64,000 nucleotides of DNA, taken from NCBI RefSeq assembly GCF_001665575.1, contig NZ_LZSU01000019.1, positions 1-64,000 on the forward strand. The letters are read 5' to 3'. Position numbers and translations under genes: made by a program. Below, piece by piece: positions 23,752 to 32,467 of this stretch. The DNA comes from Mycobacterium sp. 852013-51886_SCH5428379. Lineage in GTDB: Bacteria > Actinomycetota > Actinomycetes > Mycobacteriales > Mycobacteriaceae. A model generated the notes under the pieces. The model was not told the origin of the DNA. It did no database searches and saw only the letters and a program-made list of their open reading frames with translations. Every line of letters begins with the position of its first letter. The first letter of the stretch is position 1.

Positions 23752-23792
23752 TCAGTTCGTCTGCTCTTCGCGCAAGCGCCCATCACACGACT

Positions 23793-23805
23793 TGAACGGT
23801 GTTCA
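23793..23805. promoter_or_regulatory. BioQ box in the bioB-bioQ intergenic region
   Basis: TGAACGGTGTTCA is a perfect TGAAC-N3-GTTCA palindrome. It is the exact reverse complement of the site upstream of bioF at 26807-26819. It lies 15 bp before the bioQ start codon and 53 bp from bioB. Confidence 0.85.
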
Positions 23806-23808
23806 GGT

Positions 23809-23814
23809 TAGGGT
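23809..23814 (+). promoter_or_regulatory. Probable leaderless -10 element of bioQ
   Basis: TAGGGT lies 6 nt before GTG 23821 and 3 bp from the BioQ box, so bound BioQ would cover its own promoter. Confidence 0.5.
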
Positions 23815-23820
23815 AACTGC

Positions 23821-24411
23821 GTGCAACTGCACAAACGCGACGTGGTGGACGCGGCCACCGCCATCCTCGACGACTTCGGCATCGCCGATCTGACGATGCG
23901 CAGGCTCGCGCGCGAACTCAATGTCACCCCCGGCGCCCTGTACTGGCATGTCGCCAACAAGCAGGAGCTGCTCGGCGCGGTCGCCGATCGGATTCTGGCC
24001 GGCGTGCCGGAGGCGACCGGGATCGTCGAGGTCTGCACCCGGCTGCGGGATGCGCTGCTGTCGCACACCGACGGAGCGGAGCTGGTGTCCGCGAGCTTCG
24101 CGGCCGGCCAGTCCGCGGCGATGACCGACGTCGTGGCCCGTCTGACCGAGGCGGTTGTCGACGCCGGCGTCGCCGCGCACCATGCCGGGTTGGCGGCGCG
24201 CACCGTCGTCTACTACGTGCTGGGCTTCACCGTCGACGAACAGTCACGGCGGCAGTGGGACGCTGCGGGCGCGGAGCTGCCCGGCGCCGAGCCGGTATGG
24301 AGCGACGATGCGACCGCGCGCTTCCGGTTCGGCGTCGATCTGCTCGTCAACGGAATCAACGCCGGCGAACGTGAGCTCGTGATCGACGATTCGCCGATTT
24401 CTCGCGCATGA
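23821..24411 (+). CDS. bioQ: TetR-family biotin regulator BioQ
   Basis: A 196-residue TetR-type repressor. The N-terminal HTH at about residues 24-51 contains LTMRRLARELNVTPGALYWHVANKQEL. The C-terminal ligand domain carries TVVYYVLGFTVDEQSRRQW, resembling the TetR_C family. In M. smegmatis BioQ represses bioFD and bioB; here it is divergent from bioB with a BioQ box in the shared region and a second box before bioF. Start GTG 23821 is probably leaderless. The gene ends at a hairpin shared with the convergent LigT-type gene. Confidence 0.88.
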   Translation: MQLHKRDVVDAATAILDDFGIADLTMRRLARELNVTPGALYWHVANKQELLGAVADRILAGVPEATGIVEVCTRLRDALLSHTDGAELVSASFAAGQSAAMTDVVARLTEAVVDAGVAAHHAGLAARTVVYYVLGFTVDEQSRRQWDAAGAELPGAEPVWSDDATARFRFGVDLLVNGINAGERELVIDDSPISRA

Positions 24412-24431
24412 GCTCACGCTCGCGAGATCGG
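24394..24431. terminator. Inverted repeat at the convergent ends of bioQ and the LigT-type gene
   Basis: CCGATTTCTCGCG (24394-24406) pairs with CGCGAGATCGG (24421-24431) with a 2-nt bulge and a 14-nt loop. Both genes end inside it, so both proteins finish in ISRA. There is no U-run, so termination is possible rather than certain. Confidence 0.45.
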
Positions 24432-24941
24432 ATGCTCGACGCGGTGCTCGCCGTCCCAGTGCCGTAGCCCGGTGAACCGGCAGGCGATGTCCGAGCCGAT
24501 ACCCGGCACCGTCATCGCGGCGGGCAGTTGCTCGGGCGGGAGCCGCCGGGCGAGCGTCACGTGCGGCGTCCACTGCCCCGGCGCAGCGTGCGGCAGCGGC
24601 CCGTCCGGGTTGTGCGGGCGGCACGCGTCGTCGACCGCGGCGTGCAACGCGAGCAGGTCCGTCGAGGGCACCAGCAGCCGGACGAGCGTGAGCGTGCGGT
24701 GGCCGAACAGCATCGGGGCGCCGATCAGACCGTCGAGCGGCAGCAGGTCGAGCAGCGGGCGCAGGGCGTCGTCGACGGCATCGGGCAGGGTGGCGGCCAC
24801 GGTGAGGGTGACGTGCGGACGGTTGGTCGGCGAGCGATGGCTCTCCTGACTCCGAATACCCGCCGCGCTGAGATCCGTCCAGAGCCGGCGCACCGCGGCG
24901 TCGCTGTCGGGGTCGAACAGCAGCTCGACGGAGTGCACCAC
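24414..24941 (-). CDS. 2'-5' RNA ligase (LigT/2H phosphoesterase) family protein, Rv1571-like
   Basis: A 175-residue two-histidine phosphoesterase. The paired HxTx motifs are RPHVTLTVAA near residue 43 and TPHVTLARRL near residue 127, with the expected internal two-fold symmetry. Family members hydrolyse 2',3'-cyclic or 2',5' phosphodiester bonds in RNA or nucleotides. It begins against the bioD stop (24942), as Rv1571 follows bioD in M. tuberculosis. GTG 24941 and GTG 24938 are both possible. Why it travels with biotin genes is not known. Confidence 0.83.
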   Translation of the reverse strand: MVHSVELLFDPDSDAAVRRLWTDLSAAGIRSQESHRSPTNRPHVTLTVAATLPDAVDDALRPLLDLLPLDGLIGAPMLFGHRTLTLVRLLVPSTDLLALHAAVDDACRPHNPDGPLPHAAPGQWTPHVTLARRLPPEQLPAAMTVPGIGSDIACRFTGLRHWDGEHRVEHPISRA

Positions 24942-25631
24942 TTAGACCAGCTCCGTGATCCATCCGCGGTCGAAGACGGCGGCGCTGAGGTCCTCGAACG
25001 CCTCCGGCGACAGCGTTGCCGCACCCGCAGGCAGCACCGCCCGCAGTGCGGCCAGCCCTGCCAGCGCCTCCCGGTTTCCCGTTTCGGCGACACCCGGCGC
25101 GGCCGGCCATGCGCCGATGATCAGCCCGGCGCAGGAAACACCCTGCGCGACAAGCGCTTCGAGTGTCAGCGCGGTGTGGTTGAGGGTGCCGAGGCCGGGG
25201 GCGACGACAAGCAGCACCGGCGCGGCGAGCGCGACGGCGAGATCACGCAGCGTCACCCCGTCGCGGCCGAGTTCGACGAGCAGTCCGCCTGCTCCCTCGA
25301 CGAGCACCAGCCGGCCGGGCCCGTCGGCCGTACGCACCAGCTCCACCAGGTCGGCACGGGTGGGCAGCGCGGCATCGGCCCGCGTCGCCGCAGCGACCGG
25401 CGCCAGCGGCTCGGGGTAGCGCCAGCCCGGATACAGTTCGCGGACCCCGGACAGCCGCGCGATCTCGACCAGGTCATCGTCGCCAGGCCCGTAAACCGGG
25501 TCGATACCGGTCTGGACCGGTTTGCACACCGCGACGTCGATTTCGGCCAGCCGGGCCGCGCAGGCCAGCGCCGCGGTGGCGACGGTCTTACCCACACCGG
25601 TGTCGGTTCCGGTGACGATGAGGACGCTCAC
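24942..25631 (-). CDS. bioD: Dethiobiotin synthetase
   Basis: BioD closes the ureido ring of dethiobiotin from DAPA, CO2 and ATP. The 229-residue P-loop protein starts [21 protein letters not shown], with the atypical Walker [10 protein letters not shown], then VCKPVQTG and [12 protein letters not shown] with the catalytic-site glutamate. GTG 25631 overlaps the bioF stop as GTGA; the much longer open frame upstream is bioF shadow. Confidence 0.95.
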   Translation of the reverse strand: MSVLIVTGTDTGVGKTVATAALACAARLAEIDVAVCKPVQTGIDPVYGPGDDDLVEIARLSGVRELYPGWRYPEPLAPVAAATRADAALPTRADLVELVRTADGPGRLVLVEGAGGLLVELGRDGVTLRDLAVALAAPVLLVVAPGLGTLNHTALTLEALVAQGVSCAGLIIGAWPAAPGVAETGNREALAGLAALRAVLPAGAATLSPEAFEDLSAAVFDRGWITELV

Positions 25632-26776
25632 CCGCGCGCTTCTGACAGCACCTCGGTGAGCACCCGCTCGGCCAGGGCCAATTCCTCGCCGCTCAGCGAT
25701 GCCCGCGCCGTCAACCGCAATCGCGAGGTACCCGCGGGCACCGTCGGCGGGCGGAAGCAGCCGACGCGTACGCCGCGCTCCAGGCACGCCGTCGCCGCGC
25801 CGAACGCGACCTCGGGTGCGCCCAGGATCACCGACACCACCGCCGAGGCCGGGACGTCGGTGACCCCGCACGCCCGCGCCAGCGCGGCGGCGTTGTCGAG
25901 AACCGCCTGCGCCCGCCACGGTTCGGCGATCAGCACCTGCAGTGCGGCCGCCGCCGCGCCCACCGCCGCGGGCGCCAGTCCGGTGTCGAAGATGAACGGC
26001 CGTGCGGCATCGATCAGGTGGGCCCGTACCTCGGCCGGGCCGAGCACCGCGCCGCCCTGGCTGCCGAGCGCCTTCGACAGCGTCGTCGTCACCACCACGT
26101 CGGGCGCACCCGCCAGACCGACCTCGTCGACGAGTCCGCGTCCGCCGCTCCCCCGCACCCCGAGGCCGTGCGCCTCGTCGACGATGAGCAGCGCGCCGTG
26201 GCGCCGGCACACCTCGTGCAGCGCGGTCAGCGGGGCCAGCGCACCGTCGGCGGAGAACACGGAGTCGGTGACGACGACCGCCCGCTCCTCGTCGCGCGCG
26301 GCCAGCGCCGCCTCGACCGCCGCCACCTCCCGGTGCGGGGTGACCACGACGCGGGCACGGGACAGCCGGCATGCGTCGACCAGCGATGCGTGGGTGAACG
26401 CGTCGGACACCAGCAGAGAACCGGGGCCGGACAGCGCGACGACCACGCCCATGTTGGCGGTATAGCCGGCCGAGAACACCAAAGCCGACTCCGCACCCAT
26501 GAAGGCGGCCAGCTCGCGCTCGAACTCTTCGTGCAGTTCGGTGTTGCCGGTGACCAGGCGCGACCCCGTCGAACCCGCACCCCAGGTACGCAGGGCGTGG
26601 ACCCCGCCGTCGATGACGCGCTGATCGGTCGACAGGCCGAGATAGTCGTTGGAGGCCAGGTCCAGTCCGTCCGCGATGGCGGGCCGGGCCCGCAGTGCGC
26701 GTCGCAGCCCGGCGGCCCGGCGCTGGTCCTCGACCTCGTCGAGCCAGGCCAGCGGGGACAGACCGGCGCGTGTCAC
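25628..26776 (-). CDS. bioF: 8-amino-7-oxononanoate synthase
   Basis: PLP enzyme of the alpha-oxoamine synthase family that joins pimeloyl thioester and alanine. The 382-residue protein shows [33 protein letters not shown] and the PLP-lysine segment [15 protein letters not shown] with Lys235. GTG 26776 is preceded by GGGAG. A BioQ box lies 31 bp upstream of the start codon between plausible -35 and -10 elements, so bioF-bioD and the LigT-type gene form a BioQ-controlled unit separate from bioA. Confidence 0.95.
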   Translation of the reverse strand: MTRAGLSPLAWLDEVEDQRRAAGLRRALRARPAIADGLDLASNDYLGLSTDQRVIDGGVHALRTWGAGSTGSRLVTGNTELHEEFERELAAFMGAESALVFSAGYTANMGVVVALSGPGSLLVSDAFTHASLVDACRLSRARVVVTPHREVAAVEAALAARDEERAVVVTDSVFSADGALAPLTALHEVCRRHGALLIVDEAHGLGVRGSGGRGLVDEVGLAGAPDVVVTTTLSKALGSQGGAVLGPAEVRAHLIDAARPFIFDTGLAPAAVGAAAAALQVLIAEPWRAQAVLDNAAALARACGVTDVPASAVVSVILGAPEVAFGAATACLERGVRVGCFRPPTVPAGTSRLRLTARASLSGEELALAERVLTEVLSEARG

Positions 26777-26804
26777 AGGGCTACTCCCGGAATGGTGGAC
26801 GCGA

Positions 26805-26833
26805 ATTGAACACCGTTCAGGTTAGTGCATCAA
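26805..26833 (-). promoter_or_regulatory. bioF promoter overlapped by a BioQ box
   Basis: On the minus strand TTGATG (26833-26828) and TTCAAT (26810-26805) are 17 bp apart. The BioQ box TGAACACCGTTCA (26807-26819) covers the spacer and most of the -10. The -35 lies over the bioA stop codon. Confidence 0.7.
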
Positions 26834-28122
26834 CTCAACGCGCTGGCGACACCCACCACCGCCGAGGTGATCTGCGCGAGCTCGTCGGAAGAGCAGATGT
26901 AGGGCGGCATGACGTAGACGAGGTTGCGGAACGGCCGCAGCCACACGCGATGGCGCAGTGCCGCCTCGGTCGCGATTCTCATGTCGACCGGTGCGCGCAT
27001 CTCCACCACACCGATCGCCCCCAGCACGCGCACATCGGCGACGCCGGGCAGGGTGCGGGCCGGTTCCAGGCCCGCACGCAGCTGCTCTTCGATGCCGGCG
27101 ATGGTGGCCCGCCAGTCCCCCGCGAGCAGCAGTTCGATCGAGGCCGCGCCGACCGCGCACGCCAGGGCGTTGGCCATGAACGTGGGTCCGTGCATCAGCG
27201 CCCCGGCCTCACCGGTGCTGATGGTGTGGGCGATCTCGGTGGTGCACAGCGTGGCGGCGAGCGTGAGATAGCCGCCGGTGAGGCCTTTGCCGACGCACAT
27301 GATGTCCGGTCGCACCCCGGCGTGGTCGGCGGCGAACAGTTCCCCGGTGCGGCCGAATCCGGTGGCGATCTCGTCGAAGATCAGCAGGACGTCGTGGCGG
27401 TCGCACATCGCGCGCAGCTCGGTCAGATAGCGCGGATCGTGGAACCGCATCCCGCCCGCACCCTGCACGACGGGTTCGACGATGACGGCGGCCAGCTCGT
27501 GGGCGTGTTCGGCGAGCAGGGCCTCGAACTCCGCAACGTAATCGGCGTCGAACTCCGACGGCACCGCAGGTGCGAACACCTGGCGAGCCAGGATGTCGGT
27601 CCACAGCCCGTGCATCCCGCCCTCGGGATCGCACACGCTCATCGGGGTGAAGGTGTCGCCGTGGTAGCCGCCACGCCACGTCATCAGCCGGTTACGGCCG
27701 GTCCGGCCCGCCGCGCGCCAGTACTGCAGCGCCATCTTGACGGCCACCTCGACCGACACCGAGCCGGAATCGGAGAAGAACACCGTGTCCAGGCCGGCCG
27801 GGGTGACGTCGACGAGAAGTTGCGCGAGCCGCACCGCGGGTTCGTGGGTCAGCCCGCCGAACATGACATGGTTCATGGTGTCGAGCTGCTCGCGGATCGC
27901 CGCGTCCAGCACCGGGTGCCCGTGGCCGTGAATGGCCGACCACCATGACGCCATCGCGTCGATGACCTCGACCGGCCGGTCGTCCTCGATGACCGTGATC
28001 CACGCGCCGCGCGCCCCGACGGCGACGACCGGCGGCAGCGCCTCGGCGCCGACGGTGCTGTACGGATGCCACACGTGCGCGGCGTCCAGCGCGCTGATCT
28101 GGGCGGGCGTCAGGGCAGGCAC
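26830..28122 (-). CDS. bioA: Adenosylmethionine-8-amino-7-oxononanoate aminotransferase
   Basis: PLP aminotransferase that uses SAM to make DAPA. The protein shows HVWHPYS, the [15 protein letters not shown] region, [23 protein letters not shown] and the PLP-lysine stretch CVGKGLTGG. The frame is open to a TTG at 28164, but GTG 28122 follows a TAGTCT -10 hexamer by 8 nt and removes a poorly conserved leader, giving 430 residues. No BioQ box precedes it, so unlike bioF and bioB it may be expressed independently of BioQ. Confidence 0.93.
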   Translation of the reverse strand: MPALTPAQISALDAAHVWHPYSTVGAEALPPVVAVGARGAWITVIEDDRPVEVIDAMASWWSAIHGHGHPVLDAAIREQLDTMNHVMFGGLTHEPAVRLAQLLVDVTPAGLDTVFFSDSGSVSVEVAVKMALQYWRAAGRTGRNRLMTWRGGYHGDTFTPMSVCDPEGGMHGLWTDILARQVFAPAVPSEFDADYVAEFEALLAEHAHELAAVIVEPVVQGAGGMRFHDPRYLTELRAMCDRHDVLLIFDEIATGFGRTGELFAADHAGVRPDIMCVGKGLTGGYLTLAATLCTTEIAHTISTGEAGALMHGPTFMANALACAVGAASIELLLAGDWRATIAGIEEQLRAGLEPARTLPGVADVRVLGAIGVVEMRAPVDMRIATEAALRHRVWLRPFRNLVYVMPPYICSSDELAQITSAVVGVASALS

Positions 28123-28130
28123 GGGAAACG

Positions 28131-28136
28131 AGACTA
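28131..28136 (-). promoter_or_regulatory. Probable leaderless -10 element of bioA
   Basis: TAGTCT on the minus strand, 8 nt before GTG 28122. Confidence 0.4.
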
Positions 28137-28166
28137 GCCCCGAGTTAGGTAAATTGACCCTCAACC

Positions 28167-30332
28167 ATGAGCACCTTCACCCCAGCCCGGTCGGCGCGCC
28201 CCGCAGACCGGGGCGGGTTCCGGAGTGCCGGAACGGGGACCCGCGACGCGGGGTTCTACCGTCATGACCTCGACGGACTCCGCGGGGTGGCGATCCTGCT
28301 GGTGGCCGTGTTCCACGTCTGGTTCGGCCGGGTCTCCGGCGGCGTCGACGTGTTCCTGGCGCTGTCGGGCTTCTTCTTCGGCAGCCGGCTGCTGCGCGCG
28401 GCACTGACCCCGGGGGTCAAGACGTCGCCGGTGTCGGAGATCACCCGGCTGATCCGGCGGCTGCTGCCCGCGCTGGTCGTGGTGCTGGCCGCCTCGGCGG
28501 TACTGACGATCCTGATCCAGCCGGAGACGCGGTGGGAGACCTTCGCCGACCAGAGCCTGGCCAGCCTCGGCTACTACCAGAACTGGGAGCTGGCGACCAC
28601 GGCGTCGGACTATCTGCGCGCCAGTGAGACGGTCAGCCCGCTGCAGCACATCTGGTCGATGTCGGTGCAGGGCCAGTTCTACCTCGCGTTCCTGATGCTG
28701 ATCCTCGGCTTCGCCGTACTGTTTCGCCGCATGCTGGGCCGCCACCTGCGCCTGGCGTTCGTGCTGCTGCTCGTCGCGCTGACGGTGGCCTCGTTCGTCT
28801 ACGCGGTGTACGCCCACAACGACGATCAGGCGTTCGCCTACTACAACACTTTCGCCCGCGCGTGGGAGTTGCTGCTCGGCGCCCTCGCCGGGGCGGTGGT
28901 CGGCCACCTCCGGGCACCGATGTGGCTGCGCACGGTGCTCGCGACGGTGGCGCTGGCGGCGATCCTGCTGTGCGGCTGGTTCATCGACGGCGTCCGGGAG
29001 TTCCCCGGCCCGTGGGCGCTGGTGCCGGTCGGGGCCACCGTGCTGTTCGTGCTGTCGGGCGCCAACCGCAATGCCGACCCGCTCCTGGCGACGTCGGGCG
29101 GTCGGCTACCCCTGCCGAACCGGCTGCTGGCCACCAAGCCGTTCGTGACGCTGGGCTCGATGGCCTACTCGCTGTACCTGTGGCATTGGCCGCTGCTGAT
29201 CTTCCTGCTCGCCGAGACCGGCCAGACCCGCGTGAACTTCTGGCAGGGCGCCGCCGTGCTCGCGGTGTCCGGGGTGCTGGCGTGGTTGACGATGCGCTAC
29301 GTCGAGGAGCCGCTGCGGGCCAAGCGCACGGCGGCCGGCACCGCTCCGGCGCGGACCGGGTTGCGGCGTTCCACGATCGTGCTCGGGTCGACAGTCGCGC
29401 TGCTCGGCGTCGCCCTGACCGCGACGTCGTTCACCTGGCGCGAGCACGTCACCATCCAGCGGGCCAACGGCAAGGACCTGCCGACGCTGTCGACCGCCGA
29501 GTACCCGGGCGCGCTCGCGCTGACCAACCGCATGCGGGCGCCGAAGCTCCCGATGCGGCCGACGGTGCTGGAGGCCAGGAAGGATCTGCCCGTCACCACC
29601 ACCGACGGCTGCATCTCCGACTTCGACAACGTCGGCGTCATCAACTGCACCTACGGGGACAAGACCGCGCCGCGGACGATCGCCCTGGCCGGCGGATCGC
29701 ACGCCGAGCACTGGATCACCGCGCTGGACATCCTTGGACAGCAACACGGGTTCAAGGTGGTCACCTATCTGAAGATGGGCTGTCCGCTGACCACCGAGCA
29801 GATGCCGCTGGTGATGGGCGACAACCGGCCCTATCCGGAATGCCACCGGTGGAACGAGGCCGTGATGCCACGGCTGCTGGCCGACCGCCCCGACTACGTG
29901 TTCACCACCTCGACGCGGCCGTGGAACATCAAGGACGGCGACGTCATGCCGTCGACGTACCTCGGTATCTGGGAAACCATGGCTCGCAACAACATTCCGG
30001 TGCTGGCGATGCGCGACACCCCGTGGCTGGTGCGCGACGGCGAACCCTACATCCCCGCGGACTGCCTGGCCGACGGCGGCGACGCCGTCTCCTGCGGCAT
30101 CGAGCGCTCCAAGGTACTCTCCGACGACAACCCGACACTCGACTACGTCGAGCGGTTCCCGCAGTTGCGGCCGCTGGACATGAGCGACGCAGTGTGTCGT
30201 GACGACTACTGCCGCGTGGTGGAGGGAAATGTGTTGGTCTACCACGACGCTCACCACATCTCGGCGACCTACATGCGCACCATGGTCGACGAACTGGGAC
30301 GTCAGATCGCCGCCGCCACCGGCTGGTGGTGA
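28167..30332 (+). CDS. OafA-type membrane acyltransferase with C-terminal SGNH domain (Rv1565c-like)
   Basis: A 721-residue protein with about ten membrane segments over residues 40-410 (acyltransferase 3 fold), starting with the family motif [18 protein letters not shown] and FFFGSRLL. A soluble domain from about residue 440 has SGNH-hydrolase features: AGGSHAEHW in place of GDSH and [13 protein letters not shown] supplying the catalytic Asp and His. Such proteins O-acylate cell-envelope sugars using cytoplasmic acyl-CoA. It precedes treX with a GTGA overlap, as in M. tuberculosis, and may be co-expressed with trehalose synthesis; whether it acts on a trehalose-containing product is speculation. 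No clear ribosome-binding site is present. Confidence 0.88.
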   Translation: MSTFTPARSARPADRGGFRSAGTGTRDAGFYRHDLDGLRGVAILLVAVFHVWFGRVSGGVDVFLALSGFFFGSRLLRAALTPGVKTSPVSEITRLIRRLLPALVVVLAASAVLTILIQPETRWETFADQSLASLGYYQNWELATTASDYLRASETVSPLQHIWSMSVQGQFYLAFLMLILGFAVLFRRMLGRHLRLAFVLLLVALTVASFVYAVYAHNDDQAFAYYNTFARAWELLLGALAGAVVGHLRAPMWLRTVLATVALAAILLCGWFIDGVREFPGPWALVPVGATVLFVLSGANRNADPLLATSGGRLPLPNRLLATKPFVTLGSMAYSLYLWHWPLLIFLLAETGQTRVNFWQGAAVLAVSGVLAWLTMRYVEEPLRAKRTAAGTAPARTGLRRSTIVLGSTVALLGVALTATSFTWREHVTIQRANGKDLPTLSTAEYPGALALTNRMRAPKLPMRPTVLEARKDLPVTTTDGCISDFDNVGVINCTYGDKTAPRTIALAGGSHAEHWITALDILGQQHGFKVVTYLKMGCPLTTEQMPLVMGDNRPYPECHRWNEAVMPRLLADRPDYVFTTSTRPWNIKDGDVMPSTYLGIWETMARNNIPVLAMRDTPWLVRDGEPYIPADCLADGGDAVSCGIERSKVLSDDNPTLDYVERFPQLRPLDMSDAVCRDDYCRVVEGNVLVYHDAHHISATYMRTMVDELGRQIAAATGWW

Positions 30333-32467
30333 CGATGTCCCCGTACAACGCGTGGCCTGGGGAGCCCTATCCGCTCGGCGCGACCTACGACGGCGCGGGC
30401 ACCAATTTCTCGGTGTTCTCCGAGTGCGCCGAACGCGTGGAGCTCTGCCTGATCGCCAAGGACGGCACCGAGGAGCGCATCAACCTCGAAGAGGTCGACG
30501 GGTACGTCTGGCACGCATATCTGCCGAACGTGAGTCCGGGCCGGCGCTACGGCTTCCGCGTGTACGGACCGTGGGATCCGGCGGCCGGGCACCGCTGCGA
30601 TCCCAGCAAGCTGCTGCTCGACCCCTACGGCAAGGCGTTCTACGGCGACTTCCAGTTCGGTCAGGCGCTGTACTCCTACGACCTCGAAGCCGAGGATCTG
30701 GCCTCCGGCGGCACCCCGCCGCGGATCGACTCGCTGGGCCACACGATGACCAGCGTCGTCATCAACCCGTTCTTCCAGTGGGGGTCCGACCGCGCACCGC
30801 GCACGCCCTATCACGACACGGTGATCTACGAGGCGCACGTCAAGGGGATGACCCAGCGGCATCCGGCGATCCCCGAGGAGTTGCGCGGCACCTACGCCGG
30901 TCTCGGCCACCCGGCGATCATCGACCATCTCAAATCGCTGAACGTCACCGCGATCGAACTGATGCCGGTCCACCAATTCATGCACGATCACCGGCTGCTG
31001 GACCTCGGGTTGCGAAACTACTGGGGTTACAACACCTTCGGCTTCTTCGCCCCGCACAACGACTACGCCGCGGCCAAACATGCCGGCGGCCCGGTCGCGG
31101 AGTTCAAGGCCATGGTGCGGTCGTTCCACGAGGCGGGTATCGAGGTCATCCTCGACGTCGTCTACAACCACACCGCGGAGGGCAACCACCTCGGGCCCAC
31201 CATCAACTTCCGCGGCATCGACAACGCGGCCTACTACCGGCTGCTCGACGGCGACCTGCGCTACTACAAGGACTTCACCGGCACCGGTAACAGCCTCAAC
31301 GCCCGCCACCCGCACACCCTGCAGCTGATCATGGACTCGCTGCGGTACTGGGTGCTGGAGATGCACGTCGACGGGTTCCGGTTCGATCTGGCGTCCACGC
31401 TGGCCCGCGAACTGCACGACGTCGACCGCCTCAGCGCGTTCTTCGACCTGGTCCAGCAGGATCCGGTGATCAGCCAGGTGAAGCTGATCGCCGAACCGTG
31501 GGACGTCGGCGAGGGCGGATACCAGGTCGGCAACTTCCCAGGTTTGTGGACCGAGTGGAACGGGCAATATCGCGACACTGTGCGCGATTACTGGCGGGGC
31601 GAGCCCGCAACTCTCGGCGAATTCGCCTCCCGGCTGACGGGCTCATCGGACCTCTACGAGGCCACCGGTCGGCGCCCCAGCGCCAGCATCAACTTCGTCA
31701 CCTGTCATGACGGCTTCACAATGAAGGACCTGGTGTCCTACAACGAGAAGCACAACATGGCCAACGGCGAGGACAACCGGGACGGTGAGAGCCACAACCG
31801 GTCCTGGAACTGCGGGGTGGAGGGCCCGACCGACGATCCGGCCATCAACGAACTGCGCGGTCGGCAGATGCGCAACATGATGGCGACGCTGATGGTCAGC
31901 CAGGGCACCCCGATGATCGCGCACGGCGACGAGATCGGCCGCACCCAGCAGGGCAACAACAACGTCTACTGCCAGGACTCCGAGCTGTCGTGGATGGACT
32001 GGTCGTTGTGCCAGGCCAACGCCGATCTGCTCGAGTTCACCCGCAAGGTGGTGGCGTTCCGTAAACGCCACCCGGTGTTCCGGCGCCGCCGCTTCTTCGA
32101 GGGCAAACCGATCCGCAGCGGCGACCAGGTGCGCGACATCGCGTGGCTGACGCCGGCGGGCCTGGAGATGACCCCGCAGGACTGGGGCGCCGGGTTGGGC
32201 CTGTGCGTGACGGTGTTCCTCAACGGCGACGCCATCCCCACGCCCAACGCCCGCGGCGAGCGGGTGGTCGACGATTCGTTCCTGCTGTGCTTCAACGCCG
32301 GCGAGGACCCCCACGAATTCGTCCTGCCCGACGCCGACTACGGCGCGCAGTGGGAAGCCGACTTCGACACCGCCCAGCCGTCGGGTCACTCCGACCTCGT
32401 CGCTGCGGCCGGCGACACGGTCACGCTGTCCCCCCGATCGATACTCGTACTCCGAAAGACGGCGTGA
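30329..32467 (+). CDS. treX: Glycogen debranching enzyme TreX
   Basis: Isoamylase-type GH13 enzyme that removes alpha-1,6 branches from glycogen to give linear maltodextrins for TreY. The protein begins with the CBM48-like PYPLGATYDGAGTNFSVFSE, then VILDVVYNHTAEG, HVDGFRFDLAS with the nucleophile Asp, LIAEPWDVG with the acid Glu and FVTCHDGFTMKDLVSYN with the third carboxylate. It is about 712 residues long, close to the M. tuberculosis enzyme. GTG 30329 overlaps the acyltransferase stop as GTGA; GTG 30326 and ATG 30335 are alternatives. The stop overlaps treY by one base (TGATG). Confidence 0.95.
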   Translation: MTMSPYNAWPGEPYPLGATYDGAGTNFSVFSECAERVELCLIAKDGTEERINLEEVDGYVWHAYLPNVSPGRRYGFRVYGPWDPAAGHRCDPSKLLLDPYGKAFYGDFQFGQALYSYDLEAEDLASGGTPPRIDSLGHTMTSVVINPFFQWGSDRAPRTPYHDTVIYEAHVKGMTQRHPAIPEELRGTYAGLGHPAIIDHLKSLNVTAIELMPVHQFMHDHRLLDLGLRNYWGYNTFGFFAPHNDYAAAKHAGGPVAEFKAMVRSFHEAGIEVILDVVYNHTAEGNHLGPTINFRGIDNAAYYRLLDGDLRYYKDFTGTGNSLNARHPHTLQLIMDSLRYWVLEMHVDGFRFDLASTLARELHDVDRLSAFFDLVQQDPVISQVKLIAEPWDVGEGGYQVGNFPGLWTEWNGQYRDTVRDYWRGEPATLGEFASRLTGSSDLYEATGRRPSASINFVTCHDGFTMKDLVSYNEKHNMANGEDNRDGESHNRSWNCGVEGPTDDPAINELRGRQMRNMMATLMVSQGTPMIAHGDEIGRTQQGNNNVYCQDSELSWMDWSLCQANADLLEFTRKVVAFRKRHPVFRRRRFFEGKPIRSGDQVRDIAWLTPAGLEMTPQDWGAGLGLCVTVFLNGDAIPTPNARGERVVDDSFLLCFNAGEDPHEFVLPDADYGAQWEADFDTAQPSGHSDLVAAAGDTVTLSPRSILVLRKTA

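Noticed and set aside
23921..24124. Small alternative-frame ORFs inside bioQ
   Set aside because: Overlap the TetR fold in another frame with no ribosome-binding site; third-position GC follows the bioQ frame.
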